From: Kluyvera intermedia
GTDB taxonomy: Bacteria > Pseudomonadota > Gammaproteobacteria > Enterobacterales > Enterobacteriaceae
Reading direction: 5' to 3'
DNA: 64,000 bases
NCBI RefSeq assembly: GCF_034424175.1
Contig: NZ_CP139986.1
Coordinates: forward strand, 2,914,001 to 2,978,000
Part shown: one piece after another, positions 43,056 to 52,206 of the stretch
How positions within the stretch are numbered: the first letter of the stretch is position 1
How the letters are laid out: each line of letters opens with the position of its first letter
The notes under the pieces: model-generated
The model's input: only the letters and a program-made list of their open reading frames with translations
The model's database searches: none
What the model was told of the DNA's origin: nothing
Translations under genes and position numbers: made by a program

Positions 43056-43475
43056 ATGAAAAGTTTAGGCGTCATTGAAACGCGAGGGTTAGTCGCCGCC
43101 ATTCAGGCCGTGGATGCAGCTTGTAAAGCCGCGGGCGTCACCTGCATCGGCTATCGTAAGGTCGGTTCGGGGCTGGTCAGCGTCTGTTTTGAAGGGGAAA
43201 TTAGCGCCATTCACACCGCCATTGAACGCGGTGTTGCGGTCGCCTCAGCTACCGACACGCAGGTTCACTCGCTGGTGATTGCCCGCCCGGAACGCTGCAT
43301 CGTCGATGCACTCAGTAATCTGAAGGGGCATCCACCACGGGCAAAAGCGCCGGTCGACGTCGCGTTGGAGACCGTTGTCGACGCACCGATTGTCGAACCC
43401 GCTCTCGCACCGCTGCCCCCCGCCCCGGTCAGCGATGACAAAAACGCCACGCACAAAAAAGGGAAAAAGGCATGA
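43056..43475 (+). CDS. cmcE: BMC hexameric shell protein with C-terminal tail, CmcE
   Basis: 139 residues: a BMC-H domain (about 1-92, MKSLGVIETRGLVAAIQAVD, SLVIARPERCIVDAL) followed by a proline/alanine-rich linker and a lysine-rich end (THKKGKKA). The tail differs from the other tiles and could bind nucleic acid or cargo proteins. Stop overlaps the next start by four bases (ATGA). Minor shell protein. Confidence 0.9.
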   Translation: MKSLGVIETRGLVAAIQAVDAACKAAGVTCIGYRKVGSGLVSVCFEGEISAIHTAIERGVAVASATDTQVHSLVIARPERCIVDALSNLKGHPPRAKAPVDVALETVVDAPIVEPALAPLPPAPVSDDKNATHKKGKKA

Positions 43476-44092
43476 TTGACACCCTGCTACAGGAAAAAAT
43501 CACCGCCCGACTGAGCGAAGCGGCACCGGCGATCCCGGTCGGCATCTCTAACCGCCACGTACATCTGGCACAGCAGGACGTGGAAGCGCTGTTTGGCAAA
43601 GGCTACACCTTAACGCCGCTGAAGCCGTTGCGTCAGCCGGGGCAGTTTGCCGCCGAGGAGTGCGTGACCATCGTCGGGCCCAAAGGCTCGCTGAAAAACG
43701 TCCGCGTACTGGGGCCAACCCGGCCTGTTACGCAGCTTGAGGTGTCGCGCGCCGACTGCTTTACGCTGGGGATCAAGGCACCGGTTCGCGAATCAGGACA
43801 GTTAGAAAAAGCCGGCGATGCGCTACTGGTCGGCCCGAAAGGTCATGTCGATTTGCATTCGCAGGTGATCTGCGCCTGGCGGCATATTCATCTGTCGCCG
43901 CAGGACGCCCGCCGGTTAAACGTAATCAATGGGCAAAAGGTGAGCGTTCGCAGCACCGGCGAGCGTCAGCTCACCTTTGATGAAGTGGTGGTGCGGGTTC
44001 GCGATGATTTCGCCCTCGAGTTCCATATCGATACCGAAGAAGCAAACGCCGCCGGGCTGAAAAATGGCGCGCAGGTGACGCTCGTTCGCTAA
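43472..44092 (+). CDS. cutH: PduL-type phosphotransacylase (CutH)
   Basis: Converts acetyl-CoA to acetyl-phosphate, freeing CoA in the lumen. 206 residues; two PduL domains with the zinc ligands of VGISNRHVHLAQQDV and WRHIHLSPQDARRL. N-terminal segment MIDTLLQEKITARLSEA may be an encapsulation helix. ATG overlaps the cmcE stop. Completes the acetaldehyde route to ATP outside the shell. Symbol from memory of the cut nomenclature. Confidence 0.9.
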   Translation: MIDTLLQEKITARLSEAAPAIPVGISNRHVHLAQQDVEALFGKGYTLTPLKPLRQPGQFAAEECVTIVGPKGSLKNVRVLGPTRPVTQLEVSRADCFTLGIKAPVRESGQLEKAGDALLVGPKGHVDLHSQVICAWRHIHLSPQDARRLNVINGQKVSVRSTGERQLTFDEVVVRVRDDFALEFHIDTEEANAAGLKNGAQVTLVR

Positions 44093-44103
44093 GGGAGGCC
44101 AGC

Positions 44104-44775
44104 ATGACCGATGCACAGACAGACCGCCTGGTCACATTGATTCTTGCACGTTTACAGCCGCCGGTATTGGTGATGGTGACGCCCGCAAAGGGGTATCGCC
44201 ATGCCATTCGCCAACGGCTAGCAGGCTGCGGCGAGCGGCTGCATCTGGCGCTGGATAGCGGTATTGATGACGGTGAACAGTGGCAAGCTCTCGGTGATAC
44301 GCAGCCTGACTGGCAGCACGCGCTACCGCAAGCACCCTATAAAGCGCTGCTGCTGCCGTTTCTTGATTACCCGCTGGCGGCAGAGGTGGTGAACGGTACG
44401 CTGCAAAGCCCGGTGGCATGTCGGCTACACGATGCGCTGCTGGCCGGTATTCCGGTACTGGCTTTGCGCTATCACGCTGACCCGCACAGCGAGTTAAACC
44501 AGCTGTGCGGTACAGTTGGCGACAGCCAGTATGCTGCGCATGTTAAGGCCACGCTTGTGCGGCTTGCGGATCTGGGCGTAACACTTTGCACCATGAATGA
44601 AATGCTGGAAAAACTGGCGCTGGGCGCAGGCATAAGTCCCCCGCACGCCTCCATGACGTCTCGTCGTTATCTGACTGTCACAGATATCGTCAATAATCCG
44701 TCGCTGGCCGGGGCGCCCGACGCCGTATTGACCGATGCCGCCGTCGATTTTATCAAAGCACAGAAAAAGAACTGA
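44104..44775 (+). CDS. Conserved cut-operon protein of unknown function
   Basis: 223 residues, cytosolic, no signal or membrane segment. Rossmann-like start VLVMVTPAKGYRHAIRQRLA and segments PYKALLLPFLDYPLAAEVVN and LLAGIPVLALRYHADPHSEL suggest a flavoprotein-like fold, but I cannot name the family. It lies 11 bases after cutH and 29 bases before the first SMR gene, in line with a role in the choline pathway or shell assembly. Start has an AGGGAGG site. Confidence 0.75.
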   Translation: MTDAQTDRLVTLILARLQPPVLVMVTPAKGYRHAIRQRLAGCGERLHLALDSGIDDGEQWQALGDTQPDWQHALPQAPYKALLLPFLDYPLAAEVVNGTLQSPVACRLHDALLAGIPVLALRYHADPHSELNQLCGTVGDSQYAAHVKATLVRLADLGVTLCTMNEMLEKLALGAGISPPHASMTSRRYLTVTDIVNNPSLAGAPDAVLTDAAVDFIKAQKKN

Positions 44776-44804
44776 CCTCGATAATTAACCCTGGAGTTTA
44801 GATT

Positions 44805-45215
44805 ATGTCTTCTAAAACAAAATGCTGGCTATGGATGCTGCTGGTTATCGTCTCTGAAACCTCTGCGACGTCCACTCTCAAGATGTTTGGTAGCAGTGAG
44901 GGAATGACCAAAATGCTGCTGTTGGCGTTGTTGGTTGTCCTGTATTGCACTTGCTACTACTCGCTTTCACGCGCGGTAAAAGATATTCCGGTCGGTCTGG
45001 CGTACGCCACATGGTCTGGTACCGGTATTCTGGTTGTCTCGACGTTAGGTATGGCCTTTTACGATCAACATCCTGACACCGCCGCCGTTATCGGCATGGT
45101 CATTATTGCCAGCGGCATCGTCATCATGAATCTGTTCTCAAAAATGGGCAGCGAAGAAGCGGAAGAAACCCCGCCGACGCCGGTTTCCACCCTCGATAAA
45201 AAAATCGCCAACTAA
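44805..45215 (+). CDS. SMR-family membrane protein, cut operon (first of pair)
   Basis: 136 residues with four membrane helices and a charged C-terminal tail (GSEEAEETPPTPVS). The conserved glutamate of SMR proteins is present near residue 18 (VSETSATSTLKMF). SMR proteins work as dimers moving quaternary or other cations against protons; here it probably pairs with the next gene as a heterodimer for choline or trimethylamine/guanidine-like cations. Direction of transport is unknown. Confidence 0.85.
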   Translation: MSSKTKCWLWMLLVIVSETSATSTLKMFGSSEGMTKMLLLALLVVLYCTCYYSLSRAVKDIPVGLAYATWSGTGILVVSTLGMAFYDQHPDTAAVIGMVIIASGIVIMNLFSKMGSEEAEETPPTPVSTLDKKIAN

Positions 45216-45232
45216 CGGACAAGGAATAGCAT

Positions 45233-45562
45233 ATGTTTAATCTCGGATTTTTATGGCTGGCGCTGTCTATCGGTTCCGAAATCACCGGCACCTCAATGAT
45301 TAAAAAAACCAACGGTTTTAGCCGACTGTGGCCATCGGTGCTGGTGGTGTGCGCCTATTCGCTGTGCTACTTCGCGCTAACCCGTGCAATGAGCACCATT
45401 CCGGTGGGCGTCGCCTACTCGCTGTGGTGCGGCTTTGGCATCGTTGGCGTGACGATCTGTTCAATGATCCTCTACAAGCAAAAGCCAGACTTACCGGCTA
45501 TTTTCGCGATGGTTTTGATTATTAGCGGCGGCATTATCATGAACGTCTTCTCAGGGATGTAA
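45233..45562 (+). CDS. SMR-family membrane protein, cut operon (second of pair)
   Basis: 109 residues, four membrane helices, conserved Glu near residue 16 (IGSEITGTSMIKK) and RAMSTIPVGVAYSLWCGFG typical of SMR. Encoded 17 bases after its partner (gene pair as in MdtIJ/YvdRS). Last gene of the choline operon before a hairpin at 45571-45601. A link with choline import or trimethylamine export is inference from position. Confidence 0.87.
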   Translation: MFNLGFLWLALSIGSEITGTSMIKKTNGFSRLWPSVLVVCAYSLCYFALTRAMSTIPVGVAYSLWCGFGIVGVTICSMILYKQKPDLPAIFAMVLIISGGIIMNVFSGM

Positions 45563-45570
45563 GCCTGGCG

Positions 45571-45601
45571 CCCCCTTTCTCATCGTTCAAGGGAGAGGGG
45601 G
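45571..45601 (+). terminator. Hairpin at the end of the choline operon
   Basis: CCCCCTTTCTC / GGGAGAGGGGG can pair over eleven positions (two G-U) with a nine-base loop. It follows the last SMR stop by eight bases. No T-run follows, so it may be a stabiliser or weak terminator. The rest of the gap to the TRAP operon (45602-46019) is AT-rich with the TRAP promoter; no other signal recognised. Confidence 0.6.
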
Positions 45602-46019
45602 TAATTAGCATGAATACACTGTTTTAAAAGACCATTTCCTCACTTCATTCCCCCGTCAACTTCCATCACCAACATTTATATTAACGTTACTAATAAATAT
45701 TATGATTAATGCATAACTGATTATTTTTGTTTTATTTTTAATGAAACAAAAATAAGTGACACCACTCACATCACCGACCATTCCATTTGCTTTTTTTTAT
45801 CAAAAACCCGAACCCAGCAACACTTTTGAAACACCGTACCATTTTTAAAGTTATCATTTCGTTTTTTGTGAAGAACATCATCGCAATAACTTGTTACACC
45901 TATTAACCTAGCCCGGTAACATCGTTAAAGTCACTGTTCACCGTCTTCTCACCCGGGCGGTTATTACTCTGAATATGATTTTCATTAATGGATATTAATA
46001 AGTGTCTGGAGACGGAAAA

Positions 46020-46997
46020 ATGAAATTGACGAAGACCCTGTTAAGCTTGTGTATTGGTACCACCCTATTACTGAGTGCCCAGGCAACCGTGGCACAAACG
46101 CTTCGCGCCGCCGACGTCCATCCTGCTGATTACCCTAACGTTGTCGCCGTCAAACATATGGGTGAAAAACTCAACACCGCCACCGAAGGTCGCCTGGATA
46201 TCAAAACCTTCCCCGGGGGCGTGCTGGGTGATGAAAAACAGATGATCGAGCAGGCCCAGCTTGGCGCCATCGATATCATTCGCGTTTCAATGGCCCCGGT
46301 GGCGGCGATTTTGCCGGAGATCAACATCTTTACCCTGCCCTATATCTTCCGCGATGAAACGCATATGCACCACGTACTGGACGGTATGATTGGCCAGGAA
46401 ATCGGTGACCGACTGACCGGTAACAGCAAGTCCCGCTTGGTCTTCCTCGGCTGGATGGATGCCGGTACCCGTAACCTCATTACCAAACAACCGGTGATAA
46501 AACCTGAAGACCTGAAGGGCATGAAAATTCGTGTCCAGACCAGCCCGGTTGCGCTAGATACCCTAAAAGCAATGGGCGCAAATGCTATCGCCATGGGCAC
46601 CAGTGAAGTGTTCAGCGGCATGCAAACCGGCGTCATTGACGGCACCGAAAATAACCCGCCAACCTTTGTTGCCCACAACTATTTACCGGTGGCAAAAAAC
46701 TTTACCTGGAGTAAACACTTCATCATGCCTGAACTGTTCCTGTTTTCTAAACCAAAATGGGACAAGCTGAAAAAAGAAGATCAGCAGTTAATTCTAAAAC
46801 TGGCTAAAGAAGCACAGGTTGAACAGCGTACATTATGGGAAGCCTATAATGCTAAAGCCCTCGAAACCATGAAGGCCAACGGCGTTCAGTTCCATGATAT
46901 CGATACCAAACCTTATTATAATGCCACCCAATCCGTGCGTGATAAATACGGCAAAGACCACCAGGACTTAATTAAAAAAATTCAGGATGTGAAGTAA
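46020..46997 (+). CDS. TRAP transporter periplasmic binding protein (DctP type)
   Basis: 325 residues from ATG 46020 (GGAG site), with a signal peptide MKLTKTLLSLCIGTTLLLSA. DctP-family features: PGGVLGDEKQMIEQAQLGAID, LKGMKIRVQTSPVALDTLKA with the arginine that normally pairs with a substrate carboxylate, and MGTSEVFSGMQTGVIDG. The carboxylate-binding arginine argues for an organic acid substrate rather than choline itself. First gene of a three-gene TRAP operon. Confidence 0.9.
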   Translation: MKLTKTLLSLCIGTTLLLSAQATVAQTLRAADVHPADYPNVVAVKHMGEKLNTATEGRLDIKTFPGGVLGDEKQMIEQAQLGAIDIIRVSMAPVAAILPEINIFTLPYIFRDETHMHHVLDGMIGQEIGDRLTGNSKSRLVFLGWMDAGTRNLITKQPVIKPEDLKGMKIRVQTSPVALDTLKAMGANAIAMGTSEVFSGMQTGVIDGTENNPPTFVAHNYLPVAKNFTWSKHFIMPELFLFSKPKWDKLKKEDQQLILKLAKEAQVEQRTLWEAYNAKALETMKANGVQFHDIDTKPYYNATQSVRDKYGKDHQDLIKKIQDVK

Positions 46998-47059
46998 TAC
47001 TTTAGTTGGGCGAATTAATTCGCCCAACCAAGTCTTCGTATTAATTCGAGGTCATTATT

Positions 47060-47569
47060 ATGGATGAACGCTATTCGTCAGTCATGGATATTATCTACCG
47101 GATCTCCATGTGGATTGCCGGAATTGCATTGTTAGTGATGGTGGCGGTTATTCCCGTCGGTATTTTCGCCCGTTATGTGATGAACAGCGCGCTCTCCTGG
47201 CCCGAGCCGGTGGCTATTTTATGTATGGTGACATTCACCTTTATCGGCGCCGCCGTAAGCTACCGTGCGGGTTCCCATATCGCGGTCAGCATGGTGACCG
47301 ACCGCCTAAGCGAAGGTTCTCGCCGCCTTTGTTTAATTCTGGCTGACATCACGATGATGGCCATCAGCCTGTTTATTCTCTGGTACGGCAGTCTGCTGTG
47401 CTATGAGCTGTGGGAGCAACCGGTCGCCGAATTTCCGCTGTTAACCGCCGGAGAAAACTACCTTCCGCTGCCTATCGGTTCTGCTATCACCGTACTTTTC
47501 ATCATCGAAAAGCTCTGGCGTGGTCCGCAGTACCAACGTCCTGTCGTGATGCTGGGTTCCACCAGTTAA
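47060..47569 (+). CDS. TRAP transporter small membrane subunit (DctQ type)
   Basis: 169 residues with four membrane helices (GIALLVMVAVIPVGIFARYV, WPEPVAILCMVTFTFIGAAV). Pairs with the DctM subunit to form the sodium-driven inner-membrane part. A GAGG site precedes the ATG. DctP lies 62 bases upstream and DctM 28 bases downstream. Confidence 0.9.
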   Translation: MDERYSSVMDIIYRISMWIAGIALLVMVAVIPVGIFARYVMNSALSWPEPVAILCMVTFTFIGAAVSYRAGSHIAVSMVTDRLSEGSRRLCLILADITMMAISLFILWYGSLLCYELWEQPVAEFPLLTAGENYLPLPIGSAITVLFIIEKLWRGPQYQRPVVMLGSTS

Positions 47570-47597
47570 CCCCCTATTTTTGAGAAAAGGAAAGCAG

Positions 47598-48884
47598 ATG
47601 GACGCATTTATTCTCGTCTTTACGCTGGCAATTATGCTGGCGATTGGGGTGCCGGTGGCCTTCGCGGTCGGCATTAGCGCCATTGTCGGTGCCTGGTATA
47701 TTGATATCCCGCTGGAAGCAGTCATGATCCAACTCACCAACGGGGTCAACAAATTCTCACTGCTCGCTATTCCGTTCTTTATTCTGGCTGGGGCAATTAT
47801 GGCGGAGGGCGGTATTGCCCGCAGATTGGTGAACTTTGCCTATATCTTTGTCGGGTTTATTCGCGGCGGGCTATCACTGGTCAATATCGTGGCCTCCACC
47901 TTCTTTGGCGCCATTTCCGGGTCGTCGGTCGCCGATACCGCGTCCATTGGCTCGGTGATGATCCCGGAGATGGATAAAAAAGGCTATCCACGCGACTTTG
48001 CCGCCGCCGTCACCGCCAGCGGTTCCGTCCAGGCCATCCTCACCCCACCTAGCCATAACTCGGTGATTTACTCGCTAGCGACGGGCGGTACGGTTTCCAT
48101 CGCCGCGCTGTTTATTGCCGGAATTCTGCCAGGATTGCTGCTGAGTTTTTCACTGATGGTGATGTGCGTATGTTTCGCCCACAAACGCGGCTATCCGAAA
48201 GGTGAACGCGTGCCATTCCGTCAGGCGCTGAAGATTTTCGTCGATACCCTGTGGGGGCTGATGACCGTGGTCATCATCATGGGCGGGATCTTATCCGGCA
48301 TCTTTACCGCCACCGAATCGGCTGCCATCGCCTGTCTGTGGTCGTTCTTTGTCACCATGTTTATCTATCGCGATTACAAATGGTCTGAACTGCCGAAACT
48401 GATGTACCGCACGGTAAAAACCGTCACCATCGTGATGATTCTGATCGGCTTTGCCGCCGCGTTTGGCGCCATCATGACCTACATGCAGTTGCCGATGCGT
48501 ATCACCGAAGCCTTCACCAGCATCTCTGATAATAAGTATGTGATCCTGATGTGCATTAACATCATGCTGCTGCTTATCGGCACGCTGATGGACATGGCGC
48601 CGCTTATCCTGATCCTCACCCCGGTACTGCTGCCCGTCACCAACGCGTTGGGTATCGACCCGGTACACTTCGGCATGATTATGCTGGTTAACCTCGGCAT
48701 TGGTTTGATTACCCCGCCGGTCGGTTCCGTGCTGTTTGTCGCCAGTGCCGTCAGTAAGCAGAAAATTGAGCAGGTGGTGAAGGCGATGCTGCCGTTCTAC
48801 GCCGTGCTGTTCCTGGTATTGTTGCTGGTTACCTATATCCCTGCTATCTCGCTGTTCCTGCCGAAATTCTTCGGCGTGCTCTGA
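47598..48884 (+). CDS. TRAP transporter large membrane subunit (DctM type)
   Basis: 428 residues from ATG 47598 (AAAGG site), twelve membrane helices. The DctM signatures PFFILAGAIMAEGGIARRLV and LTPPSHNSVIYSLATGG, and the C-terminal LVNLGIGLITPPVGSVLFVA, are intact. Forms the transport channel with DctQ. A strong rho-independent terminator follows. Confidence 0.93.
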   Translation: MDAFILVFTLAIMLAIGVPVAFAVGISAIVGAWYIDIPLEAVMIQLTNGVNKFSLLAIPFFILAGAIMAEGGIARRLVNFAYIFVGFIRGGLSLVNIVASTFFGAISGSSVADTASIGSVMIPEMDKKGYPRDFAAAVTASGSVQAILTPPSHNSVIYSLATGGTVSIAALFIAGILPGLLLSFSLMVMCVCFAHKRGYPKGERVPFRQALKIFVDTLWGLMTVVIIMGGILSGIFTATESAAIACLWSFFVTMFIYRDYKWSELPKLMYRTVKTVTIVMILIGFAAAFGAIMTYMQLPMRITEAFTSISDNKYVILMCINIMLLLIGTLMDMAPLILILTPVLLPVTNALGIDPVHFGMIMLVNLGIGLITPPVGSVLFVASAVSKQKIEQVVKAMLPFYAVLFLVLLLVTYIPAISLFLPKFFGVL

Positions 48885-48894
48885 CAGCCCTCAT

Positions 48895-48928
48895 CGCCCC
48901 TTTAGTTAATTCTGAAGGGGCGTTTTTT
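48895..48928 (+). terminator. Rho-independent terminator after the TRAP operon
   Basis: CGCCCCTT / AAGGGGCG stem (48895-48902 and 48915-48922) with a T6 tract at 48923-48928. Ends transcription of the TRAP operon and probably any read-through from the choline operon. Confidence 0.92.
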
Positions 48929-49060
48929 GCACAATGACAATTCGAAAAGTCTGATAATAGGTATAATCTTTATGTTGATATAGCCTGAGGGTTTACTCAG
49001 GGATATAATTTGTTTCCCAGTTTTTCCCACCCTGCTCAATGCTTTTGTTAAGGATTATTG

Positions 49061-50629
49061 ATGACGACACAGCGCCTGGTGAGACTTATCACATGCGTGC
49101 TGATTGTCTCGATCCTTCTGCCTATTCTTCTCAGCCTGTGGCTGGCTCACCGCCAGGCCAATCAGCTCTTCAATCAGGAAATGGACGGCTATGCCGAACG
49201 GGTGCTGGCACGCACGCAGCGTGTCAAAGATCAAACCCGTACCGCGCTTGACGAGGTAAACCGTTTTAACGGGGAACCCTGTAGTGTGGAACATCTGCGG
49301 CAGATCCAGAAAGTGTCTTATATTCACCCGTATATTCAGGGCATCTTTTATCTGGATAACGCCAACACGTCCTGCGACTTGTTAAGAAATACGCTATCGA
49401 AGAAAGTCCCTGACTCAGAATTCGTCACCCCCGGCGGCTACCGCGTGTGGTTAACATCACGCTACGATCTCCAGACCGATGACAATAAGATTGCCGTAAG
49501 CCACGGTAATTATATGGTGATGATTGATCCAGACTCGATGATTGACGTGCTCCCCCACCCCGCTTACCCCATTTATGCGGCCATTATCAGCACCCGTAGC
49601 TATCAGGTGATTGCCACTAATCATGACATTGACCGGGACATCTGGCACAACGTCCTGCAAACCTTCAAGCCCACTCTGGAGCGTGATGGCGTGGTGTATA
49701 AACAGCAGCTTTTGCCACCGGTTGGCGGCATCCTGTTAACCTGGTCTACGACGAAACCGATTGATGACAGTTGGTTTCACCAATTGCTCATTTGGCTACC
49801 GGTAGGACTGGCTCTTAGCGTACTGGCGACGTTCCTGATGCTACGGATTTTGCGCCAGCTCCGGTCGTCCCACTACCGTATTCTGGACGCAATAAAGGCC
49901 GGTGAAATTACCGTTCACTATCAACCTATCGTGACGCTGGAAAATGGTCGAATTATCGGTGCCGAGGCGCTGGCCCGCTGGCAACAACCCGATGGACACT
50001 GGCTGCCACCAGATATTTTCATCCCTCTCGCGGAACAGACAGGGGTTATTACCCAACTTACCGAATATATTGTCAGAAGCGTCTTTGATGAGATGGGGCG
50101 CTGGCTGGCGCAAAATCCAGAGCAACATATTTCCATTAATATTGCCGCAAGCGACCTTTATTCACCTACATTGCCGACATTAATTAAACAGCAGTGCGCA
50201 CACTGGGGAGTGGAACCCAAACAAATTGCTATTGAGTTAACCGAACGCGTTCTGGTCGCCCCCGAAAAAGCGATGCCGGTACTCCAGGCTTACCGCCAAT
50301 TAGGTCATTCCATTTATATTGATGACTTTGGTGTCGGTTATTCCAGCCTGAGTTACCTGCAAGAGCTGGAGGTGGATACGCTCAAAATCGACAAATCCTT
50401 CGTTGATTCACTGGCGTGTAATCCGGTGACCGCCCATATTATTGAGATTGCCAAATCGCTTAATTTGTCGATGGTGGCTGAAGGCATTGAAACCGAGTGC
50501 CAGCGCGACTGGCTGCTCGCGCACGGCGTGCAATCGGGGCAAGGCTGGCTGTTTAGCCAGTCATTGCCGAAAAAAGCGTTTATTGCCTGGGCCCAGGATA
50601 ATTTGCGTCAGACAGAGGTCGAACGATAG
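49061..50629 (+). CDS. CSS-domain c-di-GMP phosphodiesterase (EAL)
   Basis: 522 residues from ATG 49061 (AAGGATTA site). Two membrane segments (about 9-30 and 243-265) bound a periplasmic CSS domain with the marker GEPCSVEHLRQI and a second Cys (TSCDLL), whose disulfide state controls activity in family members. The EAL domain (GAEALARW, IDDFGVGYSSLSYL, VAEGIETE) is complete and no GGDEF is present, so it should degrade c-di-GMP. 3-prime end overlaps the next, convergent gene by 22 bases. Confidence 0.9.
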   Translation: MTTQRLVRLITCVLIVSILLPILLSLWLAHRQANQLFNQEMDGYAERVLARTQRVKDQTRTALDEVNRFNGEPCSVEHLRQIQKVSYIHPYIQGIFYLDNANTSCDLLRNTLSKKVPDSEFVTPGGYRVWLTSRYDLQTDDNKIAVSHGNYMVMIDPDSMIDVLPHPAYPIYAAIISTRSYQVIATNHDIDRDIWHNVLQTFKPTLERDGVVYKQQLLPPVGGILLTWSTTKPIDDSWFHQLLIWLPVGLALSVLATFLMLRILRQLRSSHYRILDAIKAGEITVHYQPIVTLENGRIIGAEALARWQQPDGHWLPPDIFIPLAEQTGVITQLTEYIVRSVFDEMGRWLAQNPEQHISINIAASDLYSPTLPTLIKQQCAHWGVEPKQIAIELTERVLVAPEKAMPVLQAYRQLGHSIYIDDFGVGYSSLSYLQELEVDTLKIDKSFVDSLACNPVTAHIIEIAKSLNLSMVAEGIETECQRDWLLAHGVQSGQGWLFSQSLPKKAFIAWAQDNLRQTEVER

Positions 50630-50967
50630 TAAGGTATGGACCGCACATTGACCGGGTTTTCCGACAGTTTTTGGCAGTGCCGTAGGTTTTTCTCACCAAC
50701 ATAACGGAACAGAAACTCATCGGAACTGCTTTGATGAATAAGCAGATCGCCGTTAATAAATTTCACCAGTTCCATGCCATTATGTGAGCGATGTCCAGCG
50801 CCCACTTCAAAGTGACCGTTCCACAACTCAGAAACATGGCCATAGACATGCAGGGTGATTTCCACGATGCCCCGCGATGGGCAATTTAAGCGCAAATACG
50901 TTGAGGTAAAGTTCAATGCCCAACCGGGCGCAGAAAGAAAAGCTAGCAGGAGTAGTGCGTATTTCAT
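50608..50967 (-). CDS. Small secreted protein of unknown function
   Basis: 119 residues from the ATG at 50967 (or 50988), with a signal peptide MKYALLLLAFLSAPGWA. The mature part has two cysteines (LNCPSRG, LRHCQKLS) likely in a disulfide and a beta-rich pattern. Family not recognised. Its 3-prime end overlaps the EAL gene end by 22 bases (convergent). Confidence 0.6.
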   Translation of the reverse strand: MKYALLLLAFLSAPGWALNFTSTYLRLNCPSRGIVEITLHVYGHVSELWNGHFEVGAGHRSHNGMELVKFINGDLLIHQSSSDEFLFRYVGEKNLRHCQKLSENPVNVRSIPYYRSTSV

Positions 50968-51207
50968 TATTTCAGGTAAATCCGTCATTCAACTTTGACG
51001 ATGACTATACCAGATTGAGACATATTTTTTTTGCGTCAACACAATAATAATAAATGATGTTCAGATAGTGTACTCTCAACCCGGAATAACAACTTCCGCA
51101 TCGAAGCGCCAGCAAGGTAAATAAGGGAAACGATACTCCCCTCCTGTCAACTTATAAGGCGCTGCGCTACCGCTATAATGTCGCGACACGTCAGGAAAAT
51201 CGCAGTT

Positions 51208-51822
51208 TCATTTATCGTATATTTTTTCCGCCAGCCAAATGGTATGACCGGCACACTCAGGGTCTTCTGGCTTCATCTCTACCACCGCAAAACCGTGTGT
51301 CGCCAGTAACGCCCGGTACTCCTGCGGCGCAAGGCTTGCGTGAAACAGCGGTTCGCCTTCAAACTGCCCCATGGCAATGCCATCTGCGGGACCACTGGTG
51401 AACATCAACGCACTGCCGACTTTACTGTGGCGAGCAAAAATCCCAAACATGCTGCGCTGGTCGTCCTGAGTAAGGTGAAAAAAACTGTCCCAGGCAATCA
51501 GGCCCTCAAAGGTTTCGTCCAGCGCCAGTTGGCGCATGTCCTGTTGGATCCAGCGCTGATCTGGCAAATGCGCCCGGGCATGCTCGAGCATCGCAGGCGT
51601 GCCATCCACACCCGTCACCTGAAGCCCCTGGTCAATAAAATACGCCGCTATTGGCTGACCGGTACCGCAGCCGATATCCAGAATATGTCCCGGTTTGCCG
51701 GCGATTCGTATGAATTTGTCGAGCCACGCTTTTTCGAATAATGAGCAGGAGCGCAGGCGGGCAAAAGCCTCGGTATGACGCTGGTAGAGCGACAAAATCT
51801 GCTGGGCAGCTGGGTTATCCAT
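51208..51822 (-). CDS. Class I SAM-dependent methyltransferase
   Basis: 204 residues. SAM-binding motif HILDIGCGTGQPIAAYF, motif II GVDGTPAMLEHAR and post-motif IQQDMRQLAL identify a class I methyltransferase of the UbiE/Methyltransf_11 type. Substrate unknown. Not inside a gene cluster: the APE cluster is 3.7 kb away and has its own methyltransferase gene in other bacteria. Confidence 0.85.
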   Translation of the reverse strand: MDNPAAQQILSLYQRHTEAFARLRSCSLFEKAWLDKFIRIAGKPGHILDIGCGTGQPIAAYFIDQGLQVTGVDGTPAMLEHARAHLPDQRWIQQDMRQLALDETFEGLIAWDSFFHLTQDDQRSMFGIFARHSKVGSALMFTSGPADGIAMGQFEGEPLFHASLAPQEYRALLATHGFAVVEMKPEDPECAGHTIWLAEKIYDK

Positions 51823-51935
51823 AGGGCCTCACGATTGCTTACTTATCTCAGTGAATGAAAAGGTTAGGGTAATTTAGCCCCCGCACCACTCTGCGAAAAT
51901 TGTATGTTTTCTGTCACGGCGGGCGACCCGTCACT

Positions 51936-52010
51936 GTAGGCCGGATAAGGCGCAACCGCCATCCGGCAATCAGCACCGTTGTGCCTGACGCGCGCAGCGT
52001 TAAGGCCTAC
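51936..52010. repeat. BIME/REP element of the second type
   Basis: GTAGGCCGGATAAGGCG... and its inverted partner ...GCGTTAAGGCCTAC bound a 75-base element with the classic Y/Z REP sequence GCCGGATAAGGCG and an internal CCATCCGGC. It differs from the GTAGCCCGGCCAAG type used elsewhere in the window. It lies in the 384-base gap between the methyltransferase and the FecCD operon. Confidence 0.88.
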
Positions 52011-52078
52011 ACGTAAAAGCGTCTACGCCAATGTCTCACTTAAACAATCAATCAATGGAACGCTAATAGTTTCAGTAT

Positions 52079-52097
52079 TGAATTGATAAGCATTATC
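52079..52097 (+). promoter_or_regulatory. Fur box upstream of the siderophore-type importer
   Basis: TGAATTGATAAGCATTATC matches 14 of 19 consensus Fur positions, with TGATAAGCATTATCA as a near-perfect palindrome (52084-52098). It sits about 110 bases before the permease ATG, suggesting iron-repressed expression of the ABC operon. Confidence 0.65.
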
Positions 52098-52206
52098 ACT
52101 TTTTATATCGTCGCCAGCTCTCTCCAGGATATTGGATATCTTGCAGTTTTCGCCACGGAACGGGCGGGAGGTCTTTTGACTTTACCGTGTTCCATAAGGT
52201 TATCCA

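Noticed and set aside
51208..51822. The methyltransferase gene as a displaced apeB of the APE cluster
   Set aside because: Its sequence is a generic UbiE-type methyltransferase on the opposite strand with an iron operon in between; nothing ties it to the APE pathway.
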